Below are positions 35,162-44,106 of a DNA stretch of 64,000 nt, piece by piece (the first letter of the stretch is position 1; each line of letters opens with the position of its first letter). Made by a program: the position numbers and the translations under genes. Where the stretch lies: the NCBI RefSeq assembly GCF_025787225.1, contig NZ_CP090958.1, positions 434,001 through 498,000 of the forward strand. Reading direction: 5' to 3'. The DNA is from Saxibacter everestensis. GTDB lineage: Bacteria; Actinomycetota; Actinomycetes; Actinomycetales; Brevibacteriaceae. The notes under the pieces are model-generated. The model was not told the origin of the DNA. It searched no databases and was given only the letters and a program-made list of their open reading frames with translations.

Positions 35162-36247
35162 ATGGCCGCAGGTCCCGGAGCTCGATTCGAGCCGCCAGGT
35201 GACGGGTCAGCTGATCCGCACGCCCCATACGTCGCTGACGTACGGCGGTACGCAAACTTCGAATATCGCCGGGTCGGCACTTCGGGGCTCTTACTGCCGC
35301 CGATTTCGCTCGGGCTTTGGTACAACTTCGGTGACAATCGGCCCTTCGACACCCAGCGTGAAGTTCTTCGGTTCGCCTTTGACCACGGCATTACCCATTT
35401 CGATCTGGCAAACAACTATGGGCCACCTGCCGGTTCGGCCGAGGAGAATTTCGGCCGGATGATGCGCGGGGATTTTTCCGCCTACCGCAACGAGCTGGTT
35501 ATCTCGTCCAAGGCAGGGTGGGACATGTGGCCCGGGCCGTACGGCAGACTCGGGTCCCGAAAATACCTGCTGAGCAGCCTGGACGAATCGCTGAAGCGAA
35601 TGAACCTCGATTACGTTGACATCTTCTACTCGCACCGCTTCGACCCGGACACGCCGCTGGAGGAAACCATCGGCGCCCTGGACACGGCGGTACGGTCCGG
35701 GCGGGCCCTGTATGCCGGGATCTCCTCGTACTCGCGGGACAGAACTGAGGAAGCCGCGAAGATCGCATCGGATCTCGGGTTACCGCTGATAATCCATCAG
35801 CCGGCCTATTCGTTGCTCAACCGCTGGATCGAAGACGGCCTCACCGAGACGCTGGCAGCGCAGGGGATGGGCGCGATCGCTTTCACGCCACTGGCTCAGG
35901 GCATGCTGACCTCAAAGTATCTGGGGCATGCCGGAGAAGTGGAACGCGCCACCGATCGGCCAAGCTTCAAGTCAAGTTTCCTAACCGATGCGAACCGGCA
36001 GACGCTTCGTGCGCTGAACGCAGTGGCGGAGCGACGAGGGCAGAGTCTGGCTCAGATGGCAATCGCCTGGGTGCTGCGCGACCGGACGGTTACCTCCGCG
36101 CTGATCGGAGCCTCCAGCGTGGGTCAACTCGAGGAGAATCTCGGCGCGATGGACAACCTTGAGTTCGCCGAAGAAGAGCTGGCCGAAATAGATCAGATCG
36201 CGACGGACGGCGACGTCAACAACTGGGCGGCCTCATCGGATTTGTGA
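35162..36247 (+). CDS. Aldo/keto reductase, YghZ (glyceraldehyde-3-phosphate reductase) type
   Basis: NADPH-dependent reductase of 361 residues. Features are FDLANNYGPPAGSAEENFGR with the catalytic Tyr, SSKAGWDMWPGPYG with the Lys, YSHRFDPDTPLEETI with the His, IIHQPAYSLLNRW and FTPLAQGMLT. These match the AKR14/YghZ and Kv-beta-like group, which reduces L-glyceraldehyde 3-phosphate and methylglyoxal. ATG 35162 follows GAGGAAAGG. No partner gene is obvious. Confidence 0.9.
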   Translation: MAAGPGARFEPPGDGSADPHAPYVADVRRYANFEYRRVGTSGLLLPPISLGLWYNFGDNRPFDTQREVLRFAFDHGITHFDLANNYGPPAGSAEENFGRMMRGDFSAYRNELVISSKAGWDMWPGPYGRLGSRKYLLSSLDESLKRMNLDYVDIFYSHRFDPDTPLEETIGALDTAVRSGRALYAGISSYSRDRTEEAAKIASDLGLPLIIHQPAYSLLNRWIEDGLTETLAAQGMGAIAFTPLAQGMLTSKYLGHAGEVERATDRPSFKSSFLTDANRQTLRALNAVAERRGQSLAQMAIAWVLRDRTVTSALIGASSVGQLEENLGAMDNLEFAEEELAEIDQIATDGDVNNWAASSDL

Positions 36248-36364
36248 GCCACAAGGGGTGGTATATACAGCGATCACACAGCTTCGTGTTTGATAATTAG
36301 GTACTTACCGGCCGGTTCTCGCAATAGGGTTATGGCCGGGCGAAACTGCGGATGGGGAGATCTG

Positions 36365-37219
36365 GTGACTGTAGTTTTCATTGTCATCTTGCTCGTTCTG
36401 GGCGTTGTGCTGTTTGCCAAGTACCGTCAGAACGAGAAGAAGAAGACTGAAGAGCTCGAATCACAGTTGGCCATCGTGAAGTCGGCCGCCGAGGAAGACG
36501 TCACAAAGTTCGGTGAGGAAGTCGTCGATCTGGACAATGTCACTGCCGGTGCGTCACTCGATACCGGTGGGCGCCAGGACTACCAGCGCGCGCTCGACTC
36601 CTACGAGACCGCAAAATCCCAGCTCGACCGGGTCGCCGTGCCAGATGATATTCGCGGGGTGACTGAGGCGCTTGAGGACGGTCGTTACGCGGCCGCCTGC
36701 GTCAACGCCCGGGTCAACGGCGAGCCGCTTCCGACCAGACGACCGCCATGCTTCTTCAACCCGCAGCATGGCCCATCCACGCAGGATGTCGACTGGGCTC
36801 CGGCAGGCGGCCAGCCCCGGCCAGTACCGGTGTGTGCGGCCGATGCCGAGCGTGTTCTGGTCGGCGCGGAACCGGCGGTGCGCAAGGTTTCCACCGGCAA
36901 CGGCACAGACCGTCGGGCCTACTGGGAAGCGGGGCCCGCCTACGCCCCCTATAACCAGGGGTACTTCAATAGCTACGCGGGCTCCGGCCTGCTGCCTGGT
37001 GTGCTGATGGGCGCCATGCTCTTCGGTGGCTTTGGTGGCGGCTGGGATTCGGCCGGCGCAGGATACGAAGGTGGCGGAGAAGGTGGCGACGGCGGCGGCG
37101 GAGATGCTGGCGGTGACGGCGGCGGCGACGCAGGGGGAGACGCCGGTGGTGACGGTGGCGGCTTCTTTGACGGTGGTGGCGACGGCGGCGGCTTCGACTT
37201 CGGTGGCTTCGACTTCTGA
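36365..37219 (+). CDS. Membrane-anchored protein with glycine-rich tail
   Basis: Protein of 284 residues from GTG 36365 (VTVVFIVILLVLGVVLFAKY), with GGGGAG 5 bases upstream. One N-terminal helix is followed by a charged coiled-coil (about residues 20-100), a conserved-looking core with RRPPCFFNPQHGP and WAPAGG, a hydrophobic patch (LLPGVLMGAMLFGGFGGGW) and a Gly/Asp repeat tail of about 65 residues ending FDFGGFDF. The tail resembles those of TPM-domain phosphatases but the TPM domain itself is absent. I do not know its function. Confidence 0.7.
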   Translation: MTVVFIVILLVLGVVLFAKYRQNEKKKTEELESQLAIVKSAAEEDVTKFGEEVVDLDNVTAGASLDTGGRQDYQRALDSYETAKSQLDRVAVPDDIRGVTEALEDGRYAAACVNARVNGEPLPTRRPPCFFNPQHGPSTQDVDWAPAGGQPRPVPVCAADAERVLVGAEPAVRKVSTGNGTDRRAYWEAGPAYAPYNQGYFNSYAGSGLLPGVLMGAMLFGGFGGGWDSAGAGYEGGGEGGDGGGGDAGGDGGGDAGGDAGGDGGGFFDGGGDGGGFDFGGFDF

Positions 37220-37276
37220 GCCGATGCCGGATCACCTGGCGGTCGATTCGCACACGTCGTCCGGCAATTCGCGCTA

Positions 37277-37906
37277 ATGGCAATTTTTGTTGATGCGCCC
37301 ATCTGGCCCGCACACGGGCGAAGATGGGCGCATCTCATTTGTGATACCGGTTTCGCCGAACTGCATGCTTTCGCGGCAAGCCAGGAGATTCCGGCCAGGG
37401 CGTTCGATGGCGACCACTACGATGTGCCTGCGGAGTCCATTTCCAGGCTTCTCTCCGCCGGAGCGACACAGGTCAGCACCCGGGACATGGTCCGCATCCT
37501 CCGCGACAGCAAGCTGCGATCGATGCGGCCGCGAAGTGCCAAACCCGGCTATGCCTCCCGCCGGATCGCCGTGGGCGCTGGCATCGTCCTTGCCGCCGCA
37601 CAAGGGGCCGGACAGCAGCCCCCTGAGCGGGCTGCGCTTTCTGAACTCGGCTTCGCGGCACTCGCGGTCGGAAAGTCGCTGGGGGACGTGGTCGCCCGAG
37701 CCGAATCGTCCAGGCCGGCGCTTGATTCTGTAGTGGTCGTCGGGGCGTTCGAACCAGCACCGGCACTCGCTCAGCTGCAGGCGGTGAGCTCGGACTTCCG
37801 GCTTGCCGATGGCGGCTTCGCCTCGCTCGACGGTCGGACCCGACTTCGGCATCGCGACGGAGCCGAGATTATCGGCCGGGTGCACTGGCCCGCGCTTCGT
37901 GAATAG
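37277..37906 (+). CDS. DUF4031-domain protein
   Basis: Protein of 209 residues. The first about 80 residues are DUF4031 (MAIFVDAPIWPAHGRRWAHL then ICDTGFAELHAFAA and FDGDHYDVPAE), a family of small actinobacterial cytosolic proteins related in pattern to nucleotide-binding or HIT-like folds. The remaining 120 residues look like a separate alpha/beta segment with NUDIX-unrelated sequence. It is upstream of an S4-domain protein, 58 bases away. Function unknown. Confidence 0.82.
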   Translation: MAIFVDAPIWPAHGRRWAHLICDTGFAELHAFAASQEIPARAFDGDHYDVPAESISRLLSAGATQVSTRDMVRILRDSKLRSMRPRSAKPGYASRRIAVGAGIVLAAAQGAGQQPPERAALSELGFAALAVGKSLGDVVARAESSRPALDSVVVVGAFEPAPALAQLQAVSSDFRLADGGFASLDGRTRLRHRDGAEIIGRVHWPALRE

Positions 37907-37964
37907 CCTCGCAACATGATTGAGTTAGACACTCACCACCCGTACACCACGAATGAGGAATGAC

Positions 37965-38180
37965 ATGCGCTCTGTCCAGATCCGCGACGACATGATCCGC
38001 CTCGGTCAGTTCCTCAAGCTCGCCGGGCTGGCGGAGGACGGCACTGAAGCCAAGGCATTGCTGGACGACGATCTGGTGAAGGTGAACGGAACGCTCGAGT
38101 TCCGCCGTGGCCGGCAGCTGCACATCGGAGACGTCGTCCGATTGGGCAAGGAAGAGGTCGAGGTGATCGGCAATGCGTGA
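37965..38180 (+). CDS. S4-domain RNA-binding protein
   Basis: Protein of 71 residues (MRSVQIRDDMIRLGQFLKLA), made of one S4 domain: LGQFLKLAGLAEDGTEAKAL then DLVKVNGTLEFRRGRQL. Stand-alone S4 proteins of this YaaA/YbcJ type bind structured RNA. ATG 37965 has GAGGA six bases upstream, so it is chosen over ATG 37953. The moaE gene starts inside its last codons, so the two are translationally coupled. Confidence 0.9.
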   Translation: MRSVQIRDDMIRLGQFLKLAGLAEDGTEAKALLDDDLVKVNGTLEFRRGRQLHIGDVVRLGKEEVEVIGNA

Positions 38181-38625
38181 CGAATCCCGACTCTCATCGC
38201 CTGGTAGATCGGTACGCCGAGCAGTGGTGACTGCAGACCCGATCGTTCCGCAGGAACTGCAGGACCTGGTCGCCATGGATGCGGCAGGTGCCGTCGTGGG
38301 CTTCAGCGGAATCGTTCGAAACCACGACAGGAGCCGGCCGGTGACCGGACTCGACTACGAGGCGCATCCGGATGCGGATCGCACCGTGAAACAACTGGTG
38401 AACGAGATCGTGGCTGCGCACGCCGTGGACGCGGTGGCAGTTGCCCACCGGACTGGCCAGCTGAGAATTGGCGACGTTGCCTTCGGCGTGGCGGTGTCGG
38501 CGGCACACCGGCACGAGGCTTTCGCTGCCTGCGAAGAGATCGTTGAGACGGTTAAGCGCGAACTGCCGATCTGGAAGCATCAGACGTTTGAGGACGGCAG
38601 TGCTGAATGGGTCGGCAGCGCGTAG
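38173..38625 (+). CDS. moaE: Molybdopterin synthase catalytic subunit MoaE
   Basis: Large subunit (150 residues) of molybdopterin synthase, which adds dithiolene sulfurs to precursor Z using MoaD thiocarboxylate. Seen are GAVVGFSGIVRNHDRSRPV, LDYEAHPDADRTV, VAVAHRTGQLRIGDVAFGVA and the conserved Lys-rich end VKRELPIWKHQTF. It overlaps the S4 gene by 8 bases and converges on moaD, so molybdenum cofactor genes are split over two facing transcripts. Confidence 0.94.
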   Translation: MRDESRLSSPGRSVRRAVVTADPIVPQELQDLVAMDAAGAVVGFSGIVRNHDRSRPVTGLDYEAHPDADRTVKQLVNEIVAAHAVDAVAVAHRTGQLRIGDVAFGVAVSAAHRHEAFAACEEIVETVKRELPIWKHQTFEDGSAEWVGSA

Positions 38626-38678
38626 CAGACGCCGACTGTCCGCGCCTGGCAGACGGGGCTATCCGCCTGGCAGACGGG

Positions 38679-38951
38679 CTATCCGCCTGCGAACGGTGGT
38701 AGCACGTCCACGGTGTCGCCGGACCCGATCATCGGTGTCTGACCGCTGGAAACCGCCGAGGCGGATACCGAACGGCCGTTGACCAGATAGCTGCAAGCCG
38801 GCAGAACCGGCCGCAACGTCTTGTGCCGGGCGCTGAGCACCTCGAGCAGCTCGGTGAGGGTCAGCGATACCGGGAGCTCCAATGCCTCCTCATCGCGTAA
38901 CACGGCAGCGCGCGCCGCAGCGAAGTAGCGCACGGTCACAGCAGACGTCAT
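38679..38951 (-). CDS. moaD: Molybdopterin synthase sulfur carrier MoaD
   Basis: Ubiquitin-like sulfur carrier of 90 residues from ATG 38951 (MTSAVTVRYFAAARAAVLRD). It ends PPFAGG; the terminal Gly-Gly is where the thiocarboxylate is formed. VNGRSVS and GDTVDVLPP are normal family features. It starts 5 bases after the moaA stop, at the end of the long leftward psp-SIP-moaA run. Confidence 0.93.
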   Translation of the reverse strand: MTSAVTVRYFAAARAAVLRDEEALELPVSLTLTELLEVLSARHKTLRPVLPACSYLVNGRSVSASAVSSGQTPMIGSGDTVDVLPPFAGG

Positions 38952-38956
38952 CCTGG

Positions 38957-40063
38957 TCAACCCCCGATCGCGCTCATCGAGCGTGACGGATTCGCGAAGC
39001 CATCTCCGGTTCCGTTGACGTCGATGCCGTGACCGGCCTTCTTGCGCCACATCGATCCCTGCCAGGCGTGCATGATCTGTTCGTCGCTTGATCCGTCCCG
39101 GAGTAGCGAGCGGAGATCCGTCTCGGAGGTGGAGAAGAGGCAGTTCCGAATCTGACCGTCGGCGGTGAGCCGGGTGCGATCGCAGCTGGCGCAGAAGTTA
39201 CGGGTCACCGAGCCGATCACGCCGACGATTCCGCTGGCGTCAGTCACGCGAGACCGTGCAAGCCATGTCTCGGCGGGCGCGGCGCCGCGAGCGGTGGGAT
39301 CGGTTGCCGCCAGCTCGAAGTCTCTGTTCAGGGACTCAAGAATCTGAGCTGCCGTGATCATGCTGTCCCGGTCCCAGGCGCCCTGGGCGTCGATCGGCAT
39401 CTGCTCTATGAAGCGCAGCTGATAGTCGTGCTCAAGCGCCCATTCCAGCAGCGTGGCCGCCTCACCGTCATTGACGCCAGGGAGTAACACAGCATTGATC
39501 TTGATCGGGTCCAGGCCGGCGGCCCGGGCGGCTTCGAGGCCGGCGATAACCTCGTGGTGGCGATCGCGGTGAGTTATCGCATTGAAGCGCTCGGCGTCGA
39601 GCGTATCGAGGGAAACGTTGATTCGGGTGAGACCGGCATCTACCAGGCGCTGGGCACGATGCCGGAGGCCCATCGCATTGGTCGTGAGCGAGGTTTCGAT
39701 CGCCGCACCGGCCTGGGTCCTCAGCCTCGCGGTGGCGCCGATGATCTTCTCCAGCCCTTTGCGCAGCAAAGGTTCGCCGCCGGTGAAGCGCACCTCGGTG
39801 ATGCCCAGACGCTCAACCGACAGTGTGACCAACCGGATGATCTCGTCATCGGTCAGCACTTGGTCGTTCGGCAGCCAGTCCAGGCCTGCCTCGGGCATGC
39901 AGTACGTGCAGCGCAGATTGCATTTGTCGGTCAGTGACACGCGCAAATCTGTGCCGATCCGGCCGAAGCTGTCGATGAGCGCGTCCGTTGCCGGCCGCTC
40001 AGGTGGAGATGCCTCCTGGCCGGTTAGTCTGACCTGCGGAAGGCCCAGATTGACGGACGTCAT
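38957..40063 (-). CDS. moaA: GTP 3',8-cyclase MoaA
   Basis: Radical-SAM enzyme of 368 residues that begins molybdenum cofactor synthesis from GTP. The N-terminal [4Fe-4S] cysteines are C48, C52 and C55 in CNLRCTYCMPEAG; the C-terminal cluster is in CASCDRTRLTADGQIRNCLF, and the protein ends in Gly-Gly as required for activity. It overlaps the SIP gene by four bases. It partners with moaD just downstream and moaE opposite; MoaC is not in the window. Confidence 0.96.
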   Translation of the reverse strand: MTSVNLGLPQVRLTGQEASPPERPATDALIDSFGRIGTDLRVSLTDKCNLRCTYCMPEAGLDWLPNDQVLTDDEIIRLVTLSVERLGITEVRFTGGEPLLRKGLEKIIGATARLRTQAGAAIETSLTTNAMGLRHRAQRLVDAGLTRINVSLDTLDAERFNAITHRDRHHEVIAGLEAARAAGLDPIKINAVLLPGVNDGEAATLLEWALEHDYQLRFIEQMPIDAQGAWDRDSMITAAQILESLNRDFELAATDPTARGAAPAETWLARSRVTDASGIVGVIGSVTRNFCASCDRTRLTADGQIRNCLFSTSETDLRSLLRDGSSDEQIMHAWQGSMWRKKAGHGIDVNGTGDGFANPSRSMSAIGG

Positions 40064-40902
40064 GTCGTAGCTTTCGCCTGTTGCATCTTTTCGGCCCGCT
40101 TCTCTTCACGGAATACTTCGTCTGTCTTCCCAGCTCGCCAGTAGCCGGATATCGACAGCTGGTCGCTGGCAAGTTCGCGGTCTTCGCGCAGATGGGTCCG
40201 CAGCTTCCTGACGAAACCCGCTTCGCCGTGCACGAACGCATGGACCCGCCCGGCTGGCCAAGGTGCGCTGGTCACGGCGTTGACGATCATGGAGCCCGTG
40301 GGATCGGCGCCCCGATGCAGCCAGACGACGTCGACCCCGCTCGGTGCGTCGACCGGCTGTTCCTCCGTTTGGTCGGCGACTTCGAGAAAGACCTGGCCGC
40401 GGGCGGTATCTGGCAGCGCCTCAACGGCGTTCAGTGCGGCCGGAAGGGCGGATTCGTCGGCGACTATCAGGTGCCAGTCGGCAGCAGGCGAGGGAGAGTA
40501 TGCTCCGCCAGGACCGAGCAGAATTACCTCGTCGCCCTTGTGTGCCGTGGCGGCCCAGGGGCCGGCAATGCCTTCATCGCCATGGACGACGAAGTCGAGG
40601 GCGAGCAAGGCCCGGTCGGCGTCGAAGTAACGGACCGTGTAGGTGCGCGGCACGGGGTGGTCGGCACGGGGAAGATTCTCGCGCACGAAACCGATATCGA
40701 ACGGCTCGCCGTAGTCGACGCCCGGTTGCCGGAACAGTAACTTGACGTATTGATCGGCGAAGTCGTTGGCGGCGAAGCTGGCGAGCTCACTTCCGCCAAG
40801 GACAATTCGGCGCATCCGGGGCGTCAGGTCGACGACATCGACGACCTCCAACCGCGTTTGGCGAGGACTGCGCTTGACCGGAGTGGGCTGGTTAGCTGTC
40901 AA
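40060..40902 (-). CDS. Siderophore-interacting FAD-dependent ferric reductase (SIP)
   Basis: Protein of 280 residues. The FAD-binding domain contains VPRTYTVRYFD and LDFVVHGDEGIAGPWA, and the C-terminal SIP domain has IVADESALPAALNAVEAL, AFVHGEAGFVRKLRTHL and SISGYWRAGKTDEVFREEK, all typical of ViuB/FscN-type reductases that release iron from ferric siderophores in the cytosol. It overlaps both neighbours, moaA by 4 bases and pspAB by 11, so it is embedded in the psp-moa transcript. Confidence 0.92.
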   Translation of the reverse strand: MTANQPTPVKRSPRQTRLEVVDVVDLTPRMRRIVLGGSELASFAANDFADQYVKLLFRQPGVDYGEPFDIGFVRENLPRADHPVPRTYTVRYFDADRALLALDFVVHGDEGIAGPWAATAHKGDEVILLGPGGAYSPSPAADWHLIVADESALPAALNAVEALPDTARGQVFLEVADQTEEQPVDAPSGVDVVWLHRGADPTGSMIVNAVTSAPWPAGRVHAFVHGEAGFVRKLRTHLREDRELASDQLSISGYWRAGKTDEVFREEKRAEKMQQAKATT

Positions 40903-41473
40903 AGCCGGGTGCTCCCCAGACCGGCGACCAGCGGGAAAGGTCGGATTCTATTGGCACATCGTTGCTGATCACACCGCGAATTTGCAGTTCGAGCGCCGAA
41001 TTTCTCTGTTGGGATCCGCCCGCTGCCGGAACGAAGGGGTAGAAGGTTCCGCGCTTGTAAAGGTAGACCAGCGCGAGATTGTCGCCCTGGGGGTTGTTGA
41101 AGTACATCAGGGAACAGAGCAGCATTGGGCCGAAACCCTGTGATTCCAGGCTGGTGTTCACCGCGTGCAGGTTGGTGACCAGGTCACTGGCGTCTTTGCC
41201 TTCGTCGTGGACGACGAGCCAGGTGAATCCGTAGGCGTCTTTGCTTGCCTCCACCTTGGTATCGGCGTCCGCCGCGAGCAGCGATTCGACGTCACTTTGC
41301 ATGGTCGCGAAGGCGCCGCCTTCTGCTGCCCGGAACGCGACGGCCCCGGCTCCGGTTGGGGTGAAGGCGGTTGCTACCTGCAGGGTGATTGCCGCGCTGG
41401 GCAGGGCGAAGAGCTGGTCGAGGTTGGCCTTCTTGGGCTTGGAGCGACCCATCAATGCGTCGAGGAAACCCAT
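40892..41473 (-). CDS. pspAB: PspA-associated protein PspAB
   Basis: Protein of 193 residues beginning MGFLDALMGRSKPKKANLDQ; the family is defined by its association with PspA and HtpX in actinobacteria and archaea. Features are LPSAAITLQVATAFTPTGAG, VVHDEGKDASDLVTNLHAVN and YLYKRGTFYPFVP. It probably works in the membrane-stress response, but its molecular role is not known. The gap to htpX is one base and it overlaps the SIP gene. Confidence 0.9.
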   Translation of the reverse strand: MGFLDALMGRSKPKKANLDQLFALPSAAITLQVATAFTPTGAGAVAFRAAEGGAFATMQSDVESLLAADADTKVEASKDAYGFTWLVVHDEGKDASDLVTNLHAVNTSLESQGFGPMLLCSLMYFNNPQGDNLALVYLYKRGTFYPFVPAAGGSQQRNSALELQIRGVISNDVPIESDLSRWSPVWGAPGFDS

Positions 41474-41474
41474 G

Positions 41475-42383
41475 TCAGCTCGGCCTGCTTAGCTCGGCTG
41501 AAATCCGTCCGAGCTGTTCGAGCCGCTTTTCCAGCGACGGGTGAGTTGAGAACCAACCAATTACTTCCTTGCCGCTGAGGGCCGGAATCAGGAAGAACTG
41601 GTTGTAGGCGCCGACCTTGCGCAGGTCCTTGCTGGGTATCCGGCCCATTTCGCCGGAAATCTTCACCAGCGCCGAGGACAGGGTGCTCGGCGCGCCGGTG
41701 AGGTACGCGGCGGCCCGGTCGGCGGCAAGCTCCCGGTAACGGGACAGCACCCGGATCAGCACGAACGACAGGGCGTAGACGATCGCGCCGACCAGCGTGG
41801 CGATCAGCTGGATCGGCACTCCGTTGTTGTTATTGTTCCTGCCCAGCCCGGTGTACAGGAAGGACCGCATCATGACGCCGGCGATAACGCCCGCGACCCC
41901 CGCCACCGTCATCACGGTCACGTCCCGGTGGGCGACGTGCGACAGCTCATGGGCAAGGACGGCTTCGACCTCGTTGCGGTCCAGCCTCCGCAGCAGCCCC
42001 GTCGTCACACAGATGACGGAGCGTTCCGGTGACCGTCCGGTTGCGAATGCGTTCGGCATGTCAGCGTTCGAGATTGCGACAGTTGGCTTCTTCATGTCGG
42101 CCATCTGGCACAGCCGGTCCACGATGGTGTGCAGCTCGGGGGCTTCCTCGGGGCTGACGACCCGGCCGCCCATGGCGCGCATCGCCAGCTTGTCCGAGAA
42201 GTACCATTGGCCCCAGAAGATCGCGCCACTGATCAGCACCGCGAGGATTACTCCGCCGACGGACCGCCCGAGCATCCACCAGATGGCGAGAATCAGCACA
42301 ACGTAGATCAGACCGAGCATGAACATCGTCGAACCCATACGGAACGAGAGCCCGGCGTCGCGGGTGAAACGGGTATTGGTCAT
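41475..42383 (-). CDS. htpX: Zinc metalloprotease HtpX
   Basis: Membrane M48 protease of 302 residues for quality control of membrane proteins. Two N-terminal membrane helices are followed by VLAHELSHVAHRD (HExxH) and the third ligand region in SRYRELAADRAAAYLTGAP, with two further hydrophobic helices between. An unusual run of five Asn (GRNNNNNG) lies in the loop after the second helix pair. It is central in the pspA-pspAA-htpX-pspAB run. Confidence 0.95.
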   Translation of the reverse strand: MTNTRFTRDAGLSFRMGSTMFMLGLIYVVLILAIWWMLGRSVGGVILAVLISGAIFWGQWYFSDKLAMRAMGGRVVSPEEAPELHTIVDRLCQMADMKKPTVAISNADMPNAFATGRSPERSVICVTTGLLRRLDRNEVEAVLAHELSHVAHRDVTVMTVAGVAGVIAGVMMRSFLYTGLGRNNNNNGVPIQLIATLVGAIVYALSFVLIRVLSRYRELAADRAAAYLTGAPSTLSSALVKISGEMGRIPSKDLRKVGAYNQFFLIPALSGKEVIGWFSTHPSLEKRLEQLGRISAELSRPS

Positions 42384-42399
42384 TGAGTAGCTTAAGTCC

Positions 42400-42684
42400 T
42401 TAGGAAGTTCCTGGGATTAGTCCATCGGCGTTCAGTAGCTGCCGGACTTCCTCAACGGAGGCGTCCGGGTACGGCACCACGATGTCCGACGAGCCGAGAT
42501 AGTCATCTTCAACCGGGTGGGACACGGTGACCAGGTGCTCGCGCAACTGGGTCAGCGCCCGGCTGATAGCTGCCTGGTCCCCGGACTGTACGGCTGTGTC
42601 CAACTGCTCGTCGAATTTTTGGATTTCGGGAAGGTCGGCGTCCGGAACCTGGAACTGTCCTTCGCCCAGAACGCGAATGATCAC
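42400..42684 (-). CDS. pspAA: PspA-associated protein PspAA
   Basis: Protein of 94 residues (MIIRVLGEGQFQVPDADLPE), with the family features of LDTAVQSGDQAAISRALTQL and VVPYPDASVEEVRQLL. The family is found almost only next to PspA in actinobacteria and archaea. It overlaps the pspA stop by four bases. No catalytic site is visible, so a scaffold or regulator role is likely. Confidence 0.92.
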   Translation of the reverse strand: MIIRVLGEGQFQVPDADLPEIQKFDEQLDTAVQSGDQAAISRALTQLREHLVTVSHPVEDDYLGSSDIVVPYPDASVEEVRQLLNADGLIPGTS

Positions 42685-43481
42685 TGTGCGCCACCTTCCG
42701 GTGCGTTCTGCTGCTTGGGCTGCGCCTGCTGGTCAGGCTGGGCGGAGCCGTTGCCACCTTCGATCTGGCCCGATGTCTGGCTGCCAGGCAGGGAGCTTCG
42801 CATCCGGTTCAATTCCATCTCGACATCGGAAGTCGACGACATCCGATCAAGTTCGGCAGAGATATCATCCTTCTGCGAACCGGTGACGTCGTCGAGTGCG
42901 CCGGAGGCCAGTAGCTCGTCGACGGCACCCGCACGCGCCTGCAGCTCCGCGGTCTTGTCCTCGGCACGCTGCACCGCGAGTCCGACATCGCCGAACTCTT
43001 CGGAGATCCCGGAGAAGGCTTCGCCGATCTTGGACTGTGCCTCGGCCGCGGTGTAGGTGGCCTTGAGGGTTTCCTTCCGGGTGCGGAAAGCGTCGACCTT
43101 GGCCTGCAGGCGCTGCGAGGCAAGTGTCAGCTTCTGCTCTTCAGCCTGCAATCCCTGGTGCTGCGTCTGCAGGTCGCCGATCTGCTGCTGCAGTCCGGAC
43201 TTGCGGGTGAGCGCCTCACGGGCGAGATCCTCGCGGTTGACGGTCAGTGCCTTCTGCGCCTGATCGCCGAGTTTGCCCTGCTGCTGTTCCAGCTTGCCGA
43301 TCTGAAGCTCGAGCCGCTTGCGGCTGGTAGCAACGTCGGCGACACCGCGGCGCACCTTCTGCAGGAGTTCAAGCTGCTTCTGGTAGGAGTAGTCGAGGGT
43401 CTCATTGGGGTTTTCGGCAGCGTCGATGGCCTTATTGGCCTTCGCCTTAAAAATTGCGCTGATCCGTTGGAAAATGCCCAT
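42681..43481 (-). CDS. pspA: PspA/IM30 (Vipp1) family membrane-stress protein
   Basis: ESCRT-III-like protein of 266 residues: MGIFQRISAIFKAKANKAID supplies the amphipathic membrane-binding helix, then long coiled-coil helices (residues 30-200), and a Gln/Gly-rich tail (QPDQQAQPKQQNAPEGGAQ). It assembles on damaged membranes. First gene of the leftward run with pspAA, htpX and pspAB. About 200 bases upstream (43482-43679) hold no gene and should carry the promoter. Confidence 0.95.
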   Translation of the reverse strand: MGIFQRISAIFKAKANKAIDAAENPNETLDYSYQKQLELLQKVRRGVADVATSRKRLELQIGKLEQQQGKLGDQAQKALTVNREDLAREALTRKSGLQQQIGDLQTQHQGLQAEEQKLTLASQRLQAKVDAFRTRKETLKATYTAAEAQSKIGEAFSGISEEFGDVGLAVQRAEDKTAELQARAGAVDELLASGALDDVTGSQKDDISAELDRMSSTSDVEMELNRMRSSLPGSQTSGQIEGGNGSAQPDQQAQPKQQNAPEGGAQ

Positions 43482-43679
43482 TGGCGTGTGTGGCTCCTCT
43501 TATTTGTGACTACCGGCCTGCACCGCAGCTAGCAGTTGAAAGAAACTGCGTCCTGCTTTGAAGACGAGCGTCGTCGGCTTGTAGTTCCCGTAGGCCTTCA
43601 CATTATCGCCCAGGCCCCTTGGTTAGTACACCGATGTCGACGGCAGCCGCCACAATTTGTGACCTTTTCGAGGCAGGGC

Positions 43680-43970
43680 TCATCCGGCGAACAATCTGGT
43701 ATTGGACATTTCGACCTCCGCGTACTGCTGACCCGCGACCGTGAGCGCCTCGTTGATGTTGGTCAGCGATTCCCGCACCCGTTCCTGCACGCCTCGCCAT
43801 TCGGTGATCACCTGTTGAAATGACTGCGCAGCCGAACCACGCCAGGAATCCTGCAAAGCGGTCAGGTTGCGCATCATCTGATCGACCTCGTTGCTGATAT
43901 TGGCCGACGAGGTGCTCACCGCGCCGGCAGCCGAGGCGACCCGATCCGCGTCTACTTCGAAAGTACCCAT
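43680..43970 (-). CDS. WXG100-family protein (EsxA-like)
   Basis: Helical hairpin protein of 96 residues with the W43-x-G45 turn (DSWRGSAAQSF) and long flanking helices. This family is exported by type VII secretion or acts as partner of larger substrates. It ends with EMSNTRLFAG and has no clear YxxxD/E export tail, although YAEVE near residue 86 approaches it. It lies 137 bases after the HtrA gene, on the same strand, and about 16 kb from the EccC-like gene. Confidence 0.93.
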   Translation of the reverse strand: MGTFEVDADRVASAAGAVSTSSANISNEVDQMMRNLTALQDSWRGSAAQSFQQVITEWRGVQERVRESLTNINEALTVAGQQYAEVEMSNTRLFAG

Positions 43971-44106
43971 TTGTCTCTCCCAAGGATGAGGTGGATGTGT
44001 TTCGAAAAACGCTACGGTCGTCGATAACCGGAACGGGCGCCGACGGTCAATCTGTGGATAACCGTCGGCGCCCGCATCGATTGTGCACAGCCCGGCGACG
44101 CTACGG

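Noticed and set aside
36365-37219. TPM-domain phosphatase
   Set aside because: The glycine-rich tail is similar but the TPM core motifs are absent.
38646-38690. Repeat of cctggcagacggg between moaE and moaD
   Set aside because: A short imperfect duplication in a 53-base gap; possibly part of a weak terminator but without stem or T run.
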